A DNA stretch of 33,085 nucleotides. Source: an uncultured Oscillospiraceae bacterium (GTDB taxonomy: Bacteria; Bacillota; Clostridia; Oscillospirales; Oscillospiraceae). This document shows, in pieces, positions 1 to 8,361 of the stretch (positions are counted from its first letter, which is position 1; every line of letters starts with the position of its first letter). The notes beneath the pieces were generated by a model. The model had not been told where the DNA came from. It saw only the letters and a list, made by a program, of their open reading frames with translations, and searched no databases. Both the position numbers and the translations under genes were made by a program. The stretch lies in the NCBI GenBank assembly GCA_947585425.1, contig CANPWZ010000020.1, forward strand, positions 1 to 33,085, written 5' to 3'.

Positions 1-4
1 ATAC

Positions 5-10
5 GGGAGG
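5..10 (+). promoter_or_regulatory. Ribosome binding site of efp
   Basis: GGGAGG lies 8 bases before the ATG at 19 and 14 bases before the alternative ATG at 25. The spacing favours 19 as the start, even though many EF-P proteins begin at the residues encoded from 25. The promoter lies outside the window. Confidence 0.7.
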
Positions 11-18
11 AATTACCC

Positions 19-588
19 ATGGCAATGATCACCGCAGGCGATTTCCGCAACGGCGTGACCTTCGAGATGGACGGCAAGGTCATGCAGGTCCTTGAGTTCC
101 AGCACGTGAAGCCCGGCAAGGGCGCCGCCTTTGTGCGCACCAAGTACAAGAACGTCATCACCGGGGCCATCCGCGAGGAGTCCTTCAACCCCACCGCCAA
201 GTTCGAGCAGGCCTTCGTGGACCGCAAGGACATGGAGTACAGCTACACCGACGGCGACCTGTACTACTTCATGGACCCCGAGACCTACGACCTGGTGCCC
301 ATCTCCAAGGACATCCTCAGCGACAACTTCAAGTTCGTCAAGGAGAACATGGTCTGCAAGATCAGCTCCTACAAGGGCAGCGTGTTCGGCGTGGAGCCCC
401 CCAATTTCGTGGATCTGGAGGTCACCGACACCGAGCCCGGCTTTGCCGGCAACACCGCCACCAACGTGACCAAGCCCGCCACCCTGGAGACCGGCGCCGA
501 GATCAAGGTGCCCCTGTTCATCGGCCCCGGCGACAAGATCCGCATCGACACCCGCACCGGCGAGTACCTGGAGCGGAGCAAGGGCTGA
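19..588 (+). CDS. efp: Elongation factor P
   Basis: EF-P binds between the ribosomal P and E sites and relieves stalling at polyproline stretches. The 189-residue product has the usual family length and all three beta-barrel domains: the N-terminal KOW-like domain opens with AGDFRNG, and the C-terminal OB domain ends with the family hallmark [17 protein letters not shown]. The tip of the domain I loop reads [10 protein letters not shown], with Lys34 at the position that is modified or contacts the tRNA CCA end in characterised EF-Ps. No modification gene (epmA/epmB, ymfI) is visible nearby. Codons end almost always in C or G, as expected for a highly expressed gene. It is followed after 21 bases by the CD1247-like gene, with which it is probably co-transcribed up to the terminator at 1049. 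Confidence 0.97.
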   Translation: MAMITAGDFRNGVTFEMDGKVMQVLEFQHVKPGKGAAFVRTKYKNVITGAIREESFNPTAKFEQAFVDRKDMEYSYTDGDLYYFMDPETYDLVPISKDILSDNFKFVKENMVCKISSYKGSVFGVEPPNFVDLEVTDTEPGFAGNTATNVTKPATLETGAEIKVPLFIGPGDKIRIDTRTGEYLERSKG

Positions 589-609
589 CGCCCGGAAAGG
601 GACAAGACG

Positions 610-1032
610 ATGACCATCACCGAGAAAGTGGCCTACATCCAGGGCCTGTTCGACGGCATGGGCCTGGACAAGTCCAAGGAGCCCCAGGCCAGGGTGCTGT
701 CCGAGGTGCTGGACGTGCTGAAGGAGATCGGCGACGAGATCGACATGCTGGACGCCACCCTGGACGAGCACGGCAAGGAGTTCGACGGGGTGGAGGACGC
801 CCTCAATGACCTGACCGAAGGCCTCACCGAGCTGGAGGACGAGGTCTATGGCGTGGAGGACGACGGGGAAGAGGACGGCGAGGACGACTTCTTCCAGGTG
901 GAGTGTCCCAACTGCGGGGAGGAGCTGACCATCGACGGCGAGGTGCTGGAGGCCGGCTCCATCGACTGCCCCAAGTGCGGGCAGAAGCTCGCCCTGTCCT
1001 TCGACGAGGACGAGGAGAACGGGGACGACTGA
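610..1032 (+). CDS. CD1247-like acidic zinc-ribbon protein
   Basis: This 140-residue protein belongs to a small family often annotated as CD1247 N-terminal domain-containing protein in Clostridia. Its N-terminal part (about 1-80) is predicted to be helical and opens with TITEKVAYIQGLFDGMGLD. A very acidic linker of Asp and Glu (about 83-94) follows, then a zinc-ribbon-like module with paired cysteines Cys99/Cys102 (CPNC) and Cys120/Cys123 (CPKC). The tail is also acidic. The gene sits directly behind efp and shares its terminator, so co-expression with a translation factor is likely. The zinc ribbon suggests a regulatory or nucleic-acid-binding role, but the acidic surface argues against simple DNA binding. 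The molecular function is unknown to me. Confidence 0.8.
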   Translation: MTITEKVAYIQGLFDGMGLDKSKEPQARVLSEVLDVLKEIGDEIDMLDATLDEHGKEFDGVEDALNDLTEGLTELEDEVYGVEDDGEEDGEDDFFQVECPNCGEELTIDGEVLEAGSIDCPKCGQKLALSFDEDEENGDD

Positions 1033-1048
1033 ACCACAGTTCACATGG

Positions 1049-1082
1049 AAGGGCCCGGCTGGGAGTCCAGCCGGGCCCTTTT
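1049..1082 (+). terminator. Intrinsic terminator after the efp operon
   Basis: A perfect 14-bp stem (1049-1062 with 1067-1080) closes a GAGT loop. The 3' arm ends in TT and continues TT into 1082, giving a short U tract. It lies 17 bases after the stop of the CD1247-like gene and before the next promoter. The 5' arm begins with AA, so it may also work weakly in the opposite direction. Confidence 0.9.
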
Positions 1083-1099
1083 GGCCGCATGGGAAAGGA

Positions 1100-1129
1100 T
1101 TGACTTTTCCCGGCCCGGTTTGGTATAAT
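1100..1129 (+). promoter_or_regulatory. Sigma-A promoter of the ABC exporter operon
   Basis: The -35 box TTGACT (1100-1105) and -10 box TATAAT (1124-1129) are separated by 18 bases. TG at 1121-1122 makes an extended -10. Transcription should begin near 1136, so the in-frame ATG at 1128 overlaps the -10 box and cannot be the translation start. Confidence 0.85.
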
Positions 1130-1175
1130 GCGATTCGTGCGAAAAAATACGCAAAAGGCCGGGGAGGGGACCCCT

Positions 1176-2933
1176 TTGAAGCTGATTTTCCGATATTTGG
1201 GACGTTATAAGTGGAGCGTATTGCTGGTGATGGCCGTCAAGCTGCTGGGCACTATGGCGGAGCTGGCTCTGCCCTACATCCTGGAGCACCTGCTGGACAA
1301 GGTGGTGCCCCTGGGGCGGCTGGGCCCGGTGATCTTCTGGGGGCTGCTGATGATCGCGGCGGCCATCGTCACACGGCAGCTCAATGTGACCGCCAACCGA
1401 AGGGCGGTGGAGAACGCCCACAATATCTCCTACGATGTGCGCCAGGCCCTGTTCCATAAGACGGTGAACCTGTCCGGCGGCCAGTTCGACGCCTTCGGCC
1501 TGCCCAGCCTCATCAGCCGCATGACCAGCGACAGCTACAACGTGCAGTCCTGCGCCCAGTCCCTCCAGACCCTGTGCGTCCGGGCCCCCATCCTGCTGGT
1601 GGGCAGCATCATCATGGCCCTGACCATGGACGTGCGGATGGCCCTCATCATGTGCGTGATGGCCCCCGTGCTCATCCTGGTGTGCGTGGGGGTGTCCCGG
1701 TTCGGCATCCCCCTTTACAACAAGGTCCAGCAGCGGCTGGACGACGTGGTGCGCATCATGCGGGAGGACATCACCGGCATTCGGGTGGTGAAGGCCCTGT
1801 CCAAGGAGGAGTACGAGAAGGGGCACTTCGGCGCCGCCAACGAGGCCATGGCCAGAAGCGACATCAAGGCCAGCGCCATCATGGCCATCCCGGGCCCCGC
1901 CATGCAGGTGTGCCTGAACATCGGCCTGACCCTGGTGGTGGTGCTGGGGGCATACCGGGTCAACGGCGGGGAGATGGACCCTGGCGTCATCCTGGCGTTT
2001 CTGACCTACTTCAACATGATCATGATGGGGGTCATGGGCCTGAACCGGGTGTTCATGATGCTGAGCAAGGCCAGCGCCTCCGCCGACCGCATCGACCTGG
2101 TGCTCAGCGCGGAGGAGGACCAGACCACCCTGCCCGCGGAGAACTGCCCCGCCCCCGGCGGGGAGGAGTTCATCCGCTTCGAGCATGTGGACTTCAGCTA
2201 CGGCAGGACGGATGACCCCACCCACGAGGGCTTTGCGGGGGCGGAGCGGGAGAAGTGCCTGTACGACATCAGCTTTGCCCTGAACAAAGGGGAGAGCCTG
2301 GGCATCATCGGCTCCACCGGCTGCGGCAAGTCCACCATCCTGAACCTGCTCATGCGGTTCTACGATGTGGACGCCGGCGGGGTGTTCGTGGACGGAAGGG
2401 ACGTCCGCGCCTATGAGAAGGACGACCTCCACCGCAAATTCGGCGTGGTGTTCCAGAACGACATGGTGTTCAACGACACCCTCCGCCGGAACATCGACTT
2501 CGGCCGGGGGCTGGAGGAACAGGACGTGCTGGACGCCGTGGCCGACGCCATGGCCGCCGAGTTCATCGGCGAGCTGGACGCGGGCCTGGACTATGTGGCG
2601 GACATCAAGGGGGCCAACCTGTCCGGCGGACAGAAGCAGCGGCTGCTCATCGCCCGGGCCCTGGCCGGCCGGCCGGAGATCCTGATCCTGGACGACTCCT
2701 CCTCCGCCCTGGACTACAAGACCGACGCGGCCCTCCGCAAGGCCATCTTCGCCCGGCACCGGGACGCCGCCGTCATCATGGTGGCCCAGCGGGTGAGCTC
2801 GGTGCAGTCCATGACCAACATCCTGGTGCTGGAGGAGGGCCGGTGCATCGGCTACGGCAGCCACGCCCACCTGCTGGAGACCTGCCCCGCCTACCGCGCC
2901 ATCTACGAGACCCAGATGGGCTCCATGACTTAA
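1176..2933 (+). CDS. Heterodimeric ABC exporter, subunit with degenerate ATPase site
   Basis: This is a fused permease-ATPase half transporter of the type IV exporter family, about 585 residues. The start is taken as TTG 1176, preceded by GGAGGGG with 6-base spacing; the upstream ATG at 1128 lies inside the promoter. The N-terminal half has six hydrophobic segments. The ATPase half has Walker A GSTGCGKS (about 379-386), Q-loop VVFQND, signature LSGGQ (about 482-486) and Walker B ILILDD. The catalytic Glu after the Walker B Asp is Asp507, and the switch His is Gln538 (VAQRVSS). These changes mark the degenerate partner in heterodimers such as BmrCD and TM287/288. The next gene supplies the other half, starting 17 bases downstream. 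The substrate (drug, lipid or peptide) cannot be read from the sequence. Confidence 0.92.
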   Translation: MKLIFRYLGRYKWSVLLVMAVKLLGTMAELALPYILEHLLDKVVPLGRLGPVIFWGLLMIAAAIVTRQLNVTANRRAVENAHNISYDVRQALFHKTVNLSGGQFDAFGLPSLISRMTSDSYNVQSCAQSLQTLCVRAPILLVGSIIMALTMDVRMALIMCVMAPVLILVCVGVSRFGIPLYNKVQQRLDDVVRIMREDITGIRVVKALSKEEYEKGHFGAANEAMARSDIKASAIMAIPGPAMQVCLNIGLTLVVVLGAYRVNGGEMDPGVILAFLTYFNMIMMGVMGLNRVFMMLSKASASADRIDLVLSAEEDQTTLPAENCPAPGGEEFIRFEHVDFSYGRTDDPTHEGFAGAEREKCLYDISFALNKGESLGIIGSTGCGKSTILNLLMRFYDVDAGGVFVDGRDVRAYEKDDLHRKFGVVFQNDMVFNDTLRRNIDFGRGLEEQDVLDAVADAMAAEFIGELDAGLDYVADIKGANLSGGQKQRLLIARALAGRPEILILDDSSSALDYKTDAALRKAIFARHRDAAVIMVAQRVSSVQSMTNILVLEEGRCIGYGSHAHLLETCPAYRAIYETQMGSMT

Positions 2934-2950
2934 GAGAGGAGGAGAGCGCC

Positions 2951-4726
2951 ATGCCCGGACCCAGCGACCGGGGCGGCCAGGGCCGTCCCAGAGACACCCG
3001 CGGCACCCTGCGGCGGATCTTGAACTATCTGGCGGAGTACAAGTGGATCGTGCTCCTCCTGCTGCTCTGCGCTTTTGCCAGCAACATCGGCAACCTGCTG
3101 GGGCCCTCCTTCGCCGGGGAGGCCATCGGCGTGGCGGAGGCCGGCGCGGGCAGGGTGGACTTTGACAGGGTGTTCTTCTACGCCAAATGTATGCTCGCGG
3201 CCTATCTGGGCAGCAATCTGCTGTCCTTCCTGGTGAGCCAGGGGATGATGCGGGTGAGCCGCCGGGTGGCCCAGCGGATGCGCAAAGACGTGTTCGACAA
3301 GCTGATGGCCCTGCCGGTGAAATACTTTGACCGCAACCAGGCCGGCGACATCATCAGCCGGGTGTCCTATGACATCGATGTGGTGTCCACCAGCCTCTCC
3401 ACCGACGTGGTGCAGATTTTGACCTCGGTGGTGACGGTGGCGGGCTCTTTCGTGATGATGTGCGTCACCTCCCTGCCCCTGGTGACGGTGATGCTCATCA
3501 CCATCCCGGCGTCCATCCTGTACACCCGGTACATGGGAAAGCGGACCCGGCCCCGGTACTCCAAGCGCAGCAGGGCCTACGGCGAGATGAACGGCTTTGT
3601 GGAGGAGATGTTCTCCGGCCAGAAGACCATCCTGGCCTACGCCCACGAGGACGGGGTGTGCGATGAGTTCAGCGCCATCAACCACAAGGCGGCCGACGCC
3701 TACCGGGACGCGGACTCCTTAGGGATGACCATGGGCCCCACCATCGGGCTCATCTCCAACCTGGGGCTGGCCCTCATCGGCCTTTTGGGGGCGGTGTTTT
3801 ACCTCTTCAACATCGTGAACCTGAAGCAGATCTCCAAGTTCGTGCTGTACTCCCGGAAGTTCTCCGGCCCTATCAACGAGATCGCCAACATCATCAACGA
3901 AATTTATTCCGCCCTGGCCGCCGCCGAGCGGGTGTTCCAGCTGCTGGACCAGCCGGAGGAGCTGGCCGACCTCTGTAGCGCGGAGGAGCTGGCCGACCCC
4001 GCCGGAGCGGTGGAGGCCGACCACGTGTCCTTCGGCTACCTCCCCGGCAAGACCATCCTCCACGATCTGAGCCTGGCGGCGGAGCCGGGGCAGACGGTGG
4101 CCATCGTGGGCCAGACGGGGGCGGGCAAGACCACCGTCATCAACCTGCTCATGCGGTTCTACGACGTGGACTCCGGCGAGATCCGGGTGGACGGCAGGGA
4201 GATACGCACCCTCACTCGGAAGAGCCTCCGCCGGGCCTACGCCATGGTGCTCCAGGACACCTGGGTGTTCCGGGGGACCATCTTCGAGAACATCGCCTAC
4301 GGCAAGGAAAACGCCACCATGGACGAGGTGGTACAGGCCGCCAAGGCCGCCCGCATCCACGGGTACATCATGCGCCTGCCCGAGGGCTACCGCACCGTGG
4401 TCAGCGAGGACGGCGGCAACATCAGCAAGGGGCAGAAGCAGCTGCTCACCATCGCCCGGGCCATGCTGTACGACACCCGGATGCTCATCCTGGACGAGGC
4501 CACCTCCAACGTGGACACCCACACCGAGCAGCAGGTGCAGAAGGCCATGCGGGAGCTGATGCGCGGCAAGACCAGCTTCGTCATCGCTCACCGGCTCTCC
4601 ACCATCCAGAACGCCGACAAGATATTGGTCATGGACCACGGCGACGTGGTGGAGCAGGGCACCCACGAGGAGCTGATGGCGGGGAAGGGTTACTATTACA
4701 GGCTGTACGCCTCCCAGTTTGAATAA
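2951..4726 (+). CDS. Heterodimeric ABC exporter, subunit with catalytic Walker B
   Basis: This is the second half transporter (591 residues) of the exporter pair. The start is ATG 2951, directly behind a purine-rich AGGAGGAG site; a longer in-frame reading from 2843 would overlap the preceding gene without need. Six membrane segments precede an ATPase domain with Walker A GQTGAGKT (about 387-394), Walker B MLILDE with catalytic Glu516, and switch His547 (IAHRLST). Its signature motif is ISKGQ (about 491-495) instead of LSGGQ. The two subunits are therefore complementary. Walker A/B of this protein with LSGGQ of the first gives one consensus ATP site; Walker A/B of the first with ISKGQ gives the degenerate site. 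This matches the one-active-site design of known heterodimeric exporters. Substrate unknown. Confidence 0.92.
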   Translation: MPGPSDRGGQGRPRDTRGTLRRILNYLAEYKWIVLLLLLCAFASNIGNLLGPSFAGEAIGVAEAGAGRVDFDRVFFYAKCMLAAYLGSNLLSFLVSQGMMRVSRRVAQRMRKDVFDKLMALPVKYFDRNQAGDIISRVSYDIDVVSTSLSTDVVQILTSVVTVAGSFVMMCVTSLPLVTVMLITIPASILYTRYMGKRTRPRYSKRSRAYGEMNGFVEEMFSGQKTILAYAHEDGVCDEFSAINHKAADAYRDADSLGMTMGPTIGLISNLGLALIGLLGAVFYLFNIVNLKQISKFVLYSRKFSGPINEIANIINEIYSALAAAERVFQLLDQPEELADLCSAEELADPAGAVEADHVSFGYLPGKTILHDLSLAAEPGQTVAIVGQTGAGKTTVINLLMRFYDVDSGEIRVDGREIRTLTRKSLRRAYAMVLQDTWVFRGTIFENIAYGKENATMDEVVQAAKAARIHGYIMRLPEGYRTVVSEDGGNISKGQKQLLTIARAMLYDTRMLILDEATSNVDTHTEQQVQKAMRELMRGKTSFVIAHRLSTIQNADKILVMDHGDVVEQGTHEELMAGKGYYYRLYASQFE

Positions 4727-4762
4727 GACACAGGGAGGGCCGCGCCCTTTCGGAGCTTTTGC

Positions 4763-4791
4763 TTGTATTTCAGCCGCGCGTGTGGTAAGAT
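4763..4791 (+). promoter_or_regulatory. Candidate promoter of the glycosylation cassette
   Basis: TTGTAT (4763-4768), a 17-base spacer and TAAGAT (4786-4791) with TG at 4783-4784 form a plausible extended -10 promoter. It lies 63 bases before the first gene of the cassette. A short 5-bp hairpin at 4736-4748 just upstream could be a weak terminator for the exporter operon, but it lacks a clear U tract, so read-through is possible. Confidence 0.55.
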
Positions 4792-4854
4792 AAACACGAT
4801 ATATTGGGAAGTTATGGTCATATTGATTTTTTACGGAAACAGAGGTACTAAGAG

Positions 4855-6444
4855 ATGACCGAACGCTTGGACAGAGCCTGGTCCGGGGTATCCCGGCCTG
4901 TGCGGGCGGCCTTCTTCGGCGCGCTGATCGCGGGCCTGCTTGGCCACATCATAGGGATTACCAACTTCTTCCAGAACCATGACGGTATCCTGAACTTCCA
5001 TTTCGTGCCCAAGACCCACTACGGCCTGTGGTTCAGCCCGGTGGTGGGGGCCCTGGGCGGGGAGGTGACGGTGCCGGGCATCGCCATCGTGCTGGGGGTG
5101 GTCTGCATCGCGGTGAGCGCGGGGCTGATGGTGTCCTTCCTGGGCGTCCGTTCCCGGTGGATGGCCCTGGTGGCGGGGGTCATGATGGCGCTGTTCCCCA
5201 CGGTGGTCTGCACCAACGCCTACGGCTACTCCGGGATCCTGAGCTTCAGCTCCCTGCTGCTGGCCAGCCTGGCGGTGTGGTGCGTGGACCGGGGGTGGCC
5301 GGGGACCGTGGCGTCCCTGGTGCTGCTGACCCTGTCCCTGGGCACGGACCAGTCCCACATCAGCTGGGCCGCCGCCCTGCTCCTGCTGCGGATGATCCTG
5401 GAGGCCTTCCGCTGGGAGGGCAGTGCGTGGGACTACGTGCGCCGGGGGCTCAAGTACGTGGCGGTCCTGGCGGGGGCGGTAGTCTGCTATTACGGGATCC
5501 TGCAGGTGGTGCTGGTGGTCACGGACCTGGAGCTGACCGCCTACCGGGGCGTGGATCAGATGGCCCGGATCCGATGGGACGAGCTGCCGGCGCTGCTGGT
5601 GGAGACCTATAGGAAGGTGGCCCGGTTCTTCCTCCGGGACCAGTACGGCGAGGCCACGGCCTTCACGGCGTGGCTGTACCGGGCCATGCTGGTCTGCGCG
5701 GCCGGGGGCTACGCCCTGCTGGCGGCGCGCTGCCGGCTGTACCGGCGGTGGCCGATGATGCTCTTCTCTCTGATCCTCATGGGGCTCTTCCCCCTGGCGA
5801 TCCACCTGATCGCGGTGCTGGGCCAGGACGCGGACACCCACTGGGTGATGATCTACGCCTTCGTGCTGCTGCCGGTGATGTCCCTGGTCTTTGCCGATCG
5901 GTGCGAGCAGGAGTCGGCGGACCGGGGGGATAGCCGCAGGAGCCGGCTGGACACGGTGGCGTCGGTGCTGGCGGCGGCGGCCCTGCTGGTGGGCGTCGTC
6001 CAGAGCTGCGCGTGGTACGTGGTCACCGACGAGTGCTACACCGCCCTGCGCCTGACCAACTCCGCCATCTACGCCAGGAGCGTGCAGCTGTGCGCGGACC
6101 TGACGGATCGGGGGTACACCGCCGATATGCCCCTGGCCCTGCTGGGGGAGCAGGCGGCCCCCTATTTCGCCCCGGCGGAGGGCGTATACAGCAAGAGCCA
6201 GTATACCGGGATCGTCTCCCCCTCCTTCGCGGGGGACCCCCGGCATCTGTACCTGTATCTCCGGCAGATCGTGGGCTTCCCCCACACCCAGGCCGGCGAG
6301 GATCAGATCGATGCCCTGTGCCGGGATGAGGAGATCTTCGCCGACATGCCCGTCTACCCCCAGGAGGGGTCCGTGCGGGTGGTGGACGGCGTGATGGTGG
6401 TGAAGCTCTCCGGCGTGTCCAGCCCGGAGCAGGCGGCGCCATGA
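4855..6444 (+). CDS. GtrII-like polytopic membrane glycosyltransferase
   Basis: The 529-residue protein is an integral membrane protein with about ten hydrophobic segments and a soluble C-terminal tail from about residue 390. The N-terminal region resembles the Glucos_trans_II (GtrII) family: after the first membrane helix comes NHDG (about 42-45) and then a loop with GLWFSP, where acidic and aromatic residues of GT-C enzymes cluster. In serotype-conversion systems such enzymes move a sugar from undecaprenyl phosphate to a surface polysaccharide outside the membrane. Here it is first in a set with an ArnC/GtrB-like loader and putative flippase proteins, which fits that role. The start ATG has only AGAGG at 4841 as ribosome binding site. 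The acceptor (teichoic acid, secondary wall polymer or capsule) is not known. The family call is by pattern only, so moderate. Confidence 0.7.
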   Translation: MTERLDRAWSGVSRPVRAAFFGALIAGLLGHIIGITNFFQNHDGILNFHFVPKTHYGLWFSPVVGALGGEVTVPGIAIVLGVVCIAVSAGLMVSFLGVRSRWMALVAGVMMALFPTVVCTNAYGYSGILSFSSLLLASLAVWCVDRGWPGTVASLVLLTLSLGTDQSHISWAAALLLLRMILEAFRWEGSAWDYVRRGLKYVAVLAGAVVCYYGILQVVLVVTDLELTAYRGVDQMARIRWDELPALLVETYRKVARFFLRDQYGEATAFTAWLYRAMLVCAAGGYALLAARCRLYRRWPMMLFSLILMGLFPLAIHLIAVLGQDADTHWVMIYAFVLLPVMSLVFADRCEQESADRGDSRRSRLDTVASVLAAAALLVGVVQSCAWYVVTDECYTALRLTNSAIYARSVQLCADLTDRGYTADMPLALLGEQAAPYFAPAEGVYSKSQYTGIVSPSFAGDPRHLYLYLRQIVGFPHTQAGEDQIDALCRDEEIFADMPVYPQEGSVRVVDGVMVVKLSGVSSPEQAAP

Positions 6445-6508
6445 GGGCGGGGCCCCGCAGCCGGGAGGCCAGGCTGAACGACAATATCCTGAAGGTGGGG
6501 GACAGGAC

Positions 6509-7633
6509 ATGATCCCATTCAATCAACCTACGATCACGGAGCTGGAGGAGCGGTATCTGGTGGACGCTCTCCACCACAGCCGCCTTGCCGGCGACGGGGC
6601 CTATACCATGCGGGTCTACCGGCAGATGGAGGAGCTCTTCGGCATCCGCAATGTGCTGCTGACCACCTCAGGCACCACGGCCCTGGAGATGGCGGCGCTG
6701 CTCATCGACCTGGCGCCGGGGGACGAGGTGATTGTGCCCTCCTTCACCTTCTCATCCACCGTGAACGCCTTTCTGCTGCGGGGGGCCAAACCGGTGTTCT
6801 GCGACATCCGGCCCGACACCCTGAACATGGACGAGTCCCTCATCGAGGGGCTCATCAGCCCCAGGACCCGGGCCATCTACTGCGTGGACTACGCCGGCGT
6901 GCCCTGCGAGATGGACGAGATCGGACGGATCGCCCGGGACCACGGCCTCTTCGTCATCGAGGACGCGGCCCAGGCGATGGGCTCCACCTATAAGGGCCGG
7001 TACGCCGGGACCCTGTCGGAGTTCGGCTGCTTCTCCTTCCATGAGACCAAGAACTACGTCATGGGCGAGGGCGGCGCCATCGTCCTGGACCAGGAGAAGT
7101 ACATGGAGCGGGCGGAGATCATCCGGGAGAAGGGCACCAACCGCCGCCAGATGCTGGACGGCCTCACCGACAAGTACACCTGGCACGACATCGGCTCCTC
7201 CTTCCTGCCCTCGGACCTGCTGGCCGCCCTCCTCTGCGCCCAGCTGGAGCGGTACGACGAGATCATGGCCAAACGCCGGGCGGTGTGGGACGCCTACCAC
7301 CAGCGGCTGCGGCCCCTGGAGGAGGCCGGGAAGCTGCGGCGGGCCATGGTGCCGGAGCATGTGGTCCACAACGGCCATATGTACAACATCGTGCTCCCCT
7401 CGGAGGCGGTCCGCAGCCGCCTGGTGGCGGAGCTGAAGGCCCGGGGCACCCTGGCTTTCATCTGCTATGTGCCCCTGCACTCCGCTCCTATGGGCCGGCG
7501 GCTGGGCTGGCGGGCGGAGGACTGCCCTATCACCGAGGACTACGGCGGCAGGGCCCTGCGCCTGCCCCTCTACGCGGACATGACTCTGGAACAGGTGGAA
7601 CAGGTGGTGGACCAGCTGACGGAGATCCTGTGA
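6509..7633 (+). CDS. rffA: dTDP-4-amino-4,6-dideoxygalactose transaminase (RffA/WecE type)
   Basis: A 374-residue PLP enzyme of the DegT/DnrJ/EryC1/StrS family. It matches E. coli RffA (WecE) closely along its length: MIPFN start, LAPGDEVIVPSFTF, FCDIRPDTLNMDESLI, the PLP-binding EDAAQ (151-155), and FSFHETKNY with catalytic Lys181, followed by REKGTNR and KYTWHDIGSS. RffA converts dTDP-4-keto-6-deoxyglucose and glutamate to dTDP-Fuc4N, the precursor of Fuc4NAc in enterobacterial common antigen. The strong RffA-like motifs support the same substrate, though related enzymes make dTDP-Qui4N. No RmlA/RmlB genes for the keto-sugar are in the window, so it must come from elsewhere in the genome. 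The gap to the next gene is 34 bases, and that gene is the likely acyltransferase for the new amino group. Confidence 0.9.
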   Translation: MIPFNQPTITELEERYLVDALHHSRLAGDGAYTMRVYRQMEELFGIRNVLLTTSGTTALEMAALLIDLAPGDEVIVPSFTFSSTVNAFLLRGAKPVFCDIRPDTLNMDESLIEGLISPRTRAIYCVDYAGVPCEMDEIGRIARDHGLFVIEDAAQAMGSTYKGRYAGTLSEFGCFSFHETKNYVMGEGGAIVLDQEKYMERAEIIREKGTNRRQMLDGLTDKYTWHDIGSSFLPSDLLAALLCAQLERYDEIMAKRRAVWDAYHQRLRPLEEAGKLRRAMVPEHVVHNGHMYNIVLPSEAVRSRLVAELKARGTLAFICYVPLHSAPMGRRLGWRAEDCPITEDYGGRALRLPLYADMTLEQVEQVVDQLTEIL

Positions 7634-7667
7634 GGGCGGGGACGACTTCCTTAGGAGGGGACAGGGC

Positions 7668-8327
7668 ATGAGAGATCGTGCGATCATATTCGGGGACCAG
7701 GTCTTCGCAGAGACGATCCGGCTGGACCTGGACATGGCGGGCATCCAGATCTGCGCCTTCTGCGTGGACGAGGCCTACCGGCATCGGGACAGCGTGGGGG
7801 GCCTCCCCCTGGTCTCTTTCGAGACGGTCCAGGACAGCTATCCGCCGGACCAGTTCGACGCCTACGTGGGCGTGGGGTACTCCCGCATGGGGGAGATCCG
7901 CATGGACGCCATGCGCCGTCTGGCGGAGAAGGGCTACGATCTGCCCAATTTCATCGCCCCCACGGCCACCGTGCTGCCGGGACCGGCCATGGGCCGGGGG
8001 AACCTGATCCTTCCCCGGGCCTTCATCGGCAGGGAGGTGTCCATCGGCTCGGGCAACGTGATCCTCCCCATGGCCCACATAGCCCACAACAACGTGCTGG
8101 GGGACGGGAACTTTATCTCCACCAGCGCCATGATCTGCGGCTTCGCCCAGGTCTCCAACAACTGCTTCATCGGCGCCAACTCCTGTGTCCGGGACAAGAT
8201 CCGGCTGGCGCCCTATACCCTGGTGGGCGGACACGCCTACATCGACCGGGACACCCGGCCCCACGGCGCCTACGCCGCGCCCCGGGCGGTGGAACTGGCC
8301 AAGGACAGCCTGGACGTGGCTCTGTAG
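7668..8327 (+). CDS. PglD/NeuD-like left-handed beta-helix N-acyltransferase
   Basis: The 219-residue protein has the two-part build of the PglD/NeuD sugar acyltransferases. A small Rossmann-like N-terminal domain (RDRAIIFGDQVFAETI, to about 85) is followed by hexapeptide repeats (about 90-200), for example NLILPRAFIGREVSIGSGNVI and NNCFIGANSCV. A His in the IAHNNVLGDGNF segment aligns by eye with the catalytic-base His region of PglD. These enzymes acylate the 4-amino group of nucleotide-linked amino sugars, usually from acetyl-CoA. Placed behind an RffA-type transaminase, it probably takes the role that the unrelated GNAT enzyme WecD (RffC) has in E. coli. The start ATG follows TTAGGAGGGG. 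Acyl donor and product are inferred. Confidence 0.8.
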   Translation: MRDRAIIFGDQVFAETIRLDLDMAGIQICAFCVDEAYRHRDSVGGLPLVSFETVQDSYPPDQFDAYVGVGYSRMGEIRMDAMRRLAEKGYDLPNFIAPTATVLPGPAMGRGNLILPRAFIGREVSIGSGNVILPMAHIAHNNVLGDGNFISTSAMICGFAQVSNNCFIGANSCVRDKIRLAPYTLVGGHAYIDRDTRPHGAYAAPRAVELAKDSLDVAL

Positions 8328-8361
8328 GCGGCTCCGGGCCAAGACAGGAGGGGGGATCCCT

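Noticed and set aside
8185-8361. ATG 8185 as start of the GT2 gene.
   Set aside because: It would overlap the acyltransferase by 143 bases, and the added residues do not resemble GT2 proteins. TTG 8362 has a strong ribosome site and begins right before the GT-A fold.
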